DNA from: Comamonadaceae bacterium
GTDB lineage: Bacteria > Pseudomonadota > Gammaproteobacteria > Burkholderiales > Burkholderiaceae_C
Assembly: GCA_947460165.1 (NCBI GenBank)
Contig: CANHKH010000033.1
Span: 1 to 15,479, forward strand
DNA: 15,479 nt
Reading direction: 5' to 3'
The position numbers were made by a program, and so were the translations under genes. Shown here in pieces: positions 14,356 to 15,479 of the stretch; position 1 is the first letter of the stretch; each line of letters begins with the position of its first letter. A model generated the notes under the pieces. It had not been told where the DNA came from, made no database searches, and saw only the letters and a program-made list of their open reading frames with translations.

Positions 14356-15479
14356 ATGAACCTTCATTTCCCCCGCGGACAGGCTGCCATCGTGGGTGCG
14401 GCCACCTATGGCATAGGCGAGTCGCCCGGCCTCGAAGCCATCGACCTGGCCGCACAAGCAGGGCTCAAGGCTCTGGCGCAGGCCCATCTGACGCCGCAGG
14501 ACGTCGACGGTCTGTTTGTCTGCCTGCCGCAAGACTTTCTGTCTGGGCTGTCGATGTCCGAATACCTGGGGATCGAGCCCAAAGTCACCGACAACAACCG
14601 CACCGGCGGCTCGGCCTTTTTGACGCATGTGTTCTGGGCGGCATTGGCACTGGCCACCGGACAGTGCAATGTGGCGCTGGTGACCTACGGCAGCAATCAG
14701 CGCACTGGATCGGGCAAACTGGTCAGTGCCTTGCGGCAGCCCTATTTTGAAGCCCCCTACCGCGCGAACATGCCGATCGCAGCGTACGCCCTCGCAGCTT
14801 CACGCCATATGCATCAGTACGGCACCACCCGTGAGCAGTTGGCAGCGGTTGCCGTTTCGGCTCGCCAATGGGCGCAAAAAAACCCAGAAGCCTTTATGCG
14901 CGGCGACCTCAGCTTGGACGATGTGCTCAGCGCCCGCATGGTGGCCGATCCGCTGACGGTTCGTGATTGTTGCCTGGTCACAGACGGGGCAGCAGCCATC
15001 GTGATGACCCGTGCCGATCGCGCGCCTGACCATCATCACCATCCCGTCTATGTGCTGGGCGCTGCCTCGGCCATCACCCATGCCAGCATCTCGGCCATGC
15101 CCGACCTCACCGTGACCGGCGCGGTCGATTCGGGGGCCCGCGCGTTTGCCCAAGCCGGTTATGGCCCGCGCGACATGGATGTGGTTGAACTCTACGACGC
15201 ATTCACCATCAACACCATCTTGTTCCTGGAAGACCTGGGCTTTTGCCCCAAAGGCGAGGGCGGGCGCTTTGTCGAGGGAGGGCGTGTGGCCCCAGGGGGT
15301 GAGCTGCCGGTCAACACCAACGGCGGCGGCCTGTCTTGTGCACATCCGGGCATGTATGGATTGTTCACCGTGGTGGAAGCTGCGCAACAACTGATGGGTC
15401 TTGCCGGAGAGCGACAAGTGCCTGGCGCCAATCTGGCGCTGGCCCACGGCAATGGCGGCGTGTTGTCCAGCCAGGCCAC
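14356..15479 (+). CDS. Thiolase-fold (SCP-x/lipid-transfer type) protein without nucleophilic Cys (3' end cut by window)
   Basis: Thiolase-superfamily protein with 374 visible codons from ATG 14356 (GGAG at 14343-14346); little is missing, since relatives are about 390 aa. Thiolases carry a reactive Cys near residue 80-90; here the segment is DNNRTGGSAFLTHV and there is no Cys between 56 and 104. The C-terminal half is recognisable: VVELYDAFTINT with Tyr280, LEDLGFCPKGEGG, NTNGGGLSCAHPGMYG with Cys328, His330 and Tyr334, and HGNGGVLSSQ. Without the nucleophile, ordinary thiolysis is unlikely. The Ltp2 aldolase of steroid side-chain degradation is a Cys-less thiolase homologue that works with a DUF35 partner and uses tyrosines, so a retro-aldol cleavage of a beta-hydroxyacyl-CoA is a reasonable inference; a non-catalytic role remains possible. 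Confidence 0.9.
   Translation, partial: MNLHFPRGQAAIVGAATYGIGESPGLEAIDLAAQAGLKALAQAHLTPQDVDGLFVCLPQDFLSGLSMSEYLGIEPKVTDNNRTGGSAFLTHVFWAALALATGQCNVALVTYGSNQRTGSGKLVSALRQPYFEAPYRANMPIAAYALAASRHMHQYGTTREQLAAVAVSARQWAQKNPEAFMRGDLSLDDVLSARMVADPLTVRDCCLVTDGAAAIVMTRADRAPDHHHHPVYVLGAASAITHASISAMPDLTVTGAVDSGARAFAQAGYGPRDMDVVELYDAFTINTILFLEDLGFCPKGEGGRFVEGGRVAPGGELPVNTNGGGLSCAHPGMYGLFTVVEAAQQLMGLAGERQVPGANLALAHGNGGVLSSQA

Noticed and set aside
15031..15042. Four consecutive His codons in the thiolase-fold gene
   Set aside because: They sit in a variable loop between core strands and are not flanked by other metal ligands, so no metal site is claimed.

Overview
This 15.5-kb window is GC-rich, densely coding bacterial chromosome of a Betaproteobacterium, most likely Burkholderiales and perhaps Comamonadaceae. 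That is inferred from the GC-rich codon use, the orphan Bug/TctC periplasmic binding protein next to a LysR regulator, and family III CoA-transferases packed among acyl-CoA dehydrogenases. There are no RNA genes, insertion sequences, CRISPR arrays or phage genes. No gene-free stretch exceeds about 165 bases. The content is catabolic: 13 genes, the first and last cut by the window edges.

Left half (1-5462): the C-terminal two thirds of a phenylacetone-monooxygenase-type Baeyer-Villiger monooxygenase is followed on the + strand by an acyl-CoA dehydrogenase with a displaced catalytic base. A family III CoA-transferase lies on the - strand. It diverges, across a short promoter region with a palindrome, from a zinc alcohol dehydrogenase of the 6-hydroxyhexanoate dehydrogenase (ChnD-like) type and a short-chain dehydrogenase. 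The set SDR + Baeyer-Villiger enzyme + ChnD-like dehydrogenase recalls the route alcohol -> ketone -> lactone -> hydroxyacid -> acid used for alicyclic alcohols.

Middle (5463-7627): a PaaG-like crotonase and a LysR regulator lie on the - strand. The regulator diverges across an AT-rich region from the right-hand operon.

Right half (7628-15479): one long + strand operon encodes a Bug substrate-binding protein, an AidB-like acyl-CoA dehydrogenase, a second family III CoA-transferase, a pair of small and degenerate acyl-CoA dehydrogenases that look like the two subunits of a heteromeric enzyme, a DUF35 OB-fold protein without its zinc ribbon, and a thiolase-fold protein without the nucleophilic cysteine. 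The last four genes resemble in plan the steroid side-chain module (heteromeric dehydrogenase, then Ltp2-DUF35 retro-aldolase), although no steroid ring genes are present.

Overall reading (inference): a carboxylate or alicyclic/branched substrate is captured, oxidised and lactonised, activated by CoA transfer, desaturated by several specialised dehydrogenases, hydrated, and cleaved by a thiolase-fold enzyme. The substrate cannot be read from the sequence. The most interesting part is 11724-15479: the heteromeric dehydrogenase pair plus the zinc-less DUF35 and Cys-less thiolase.
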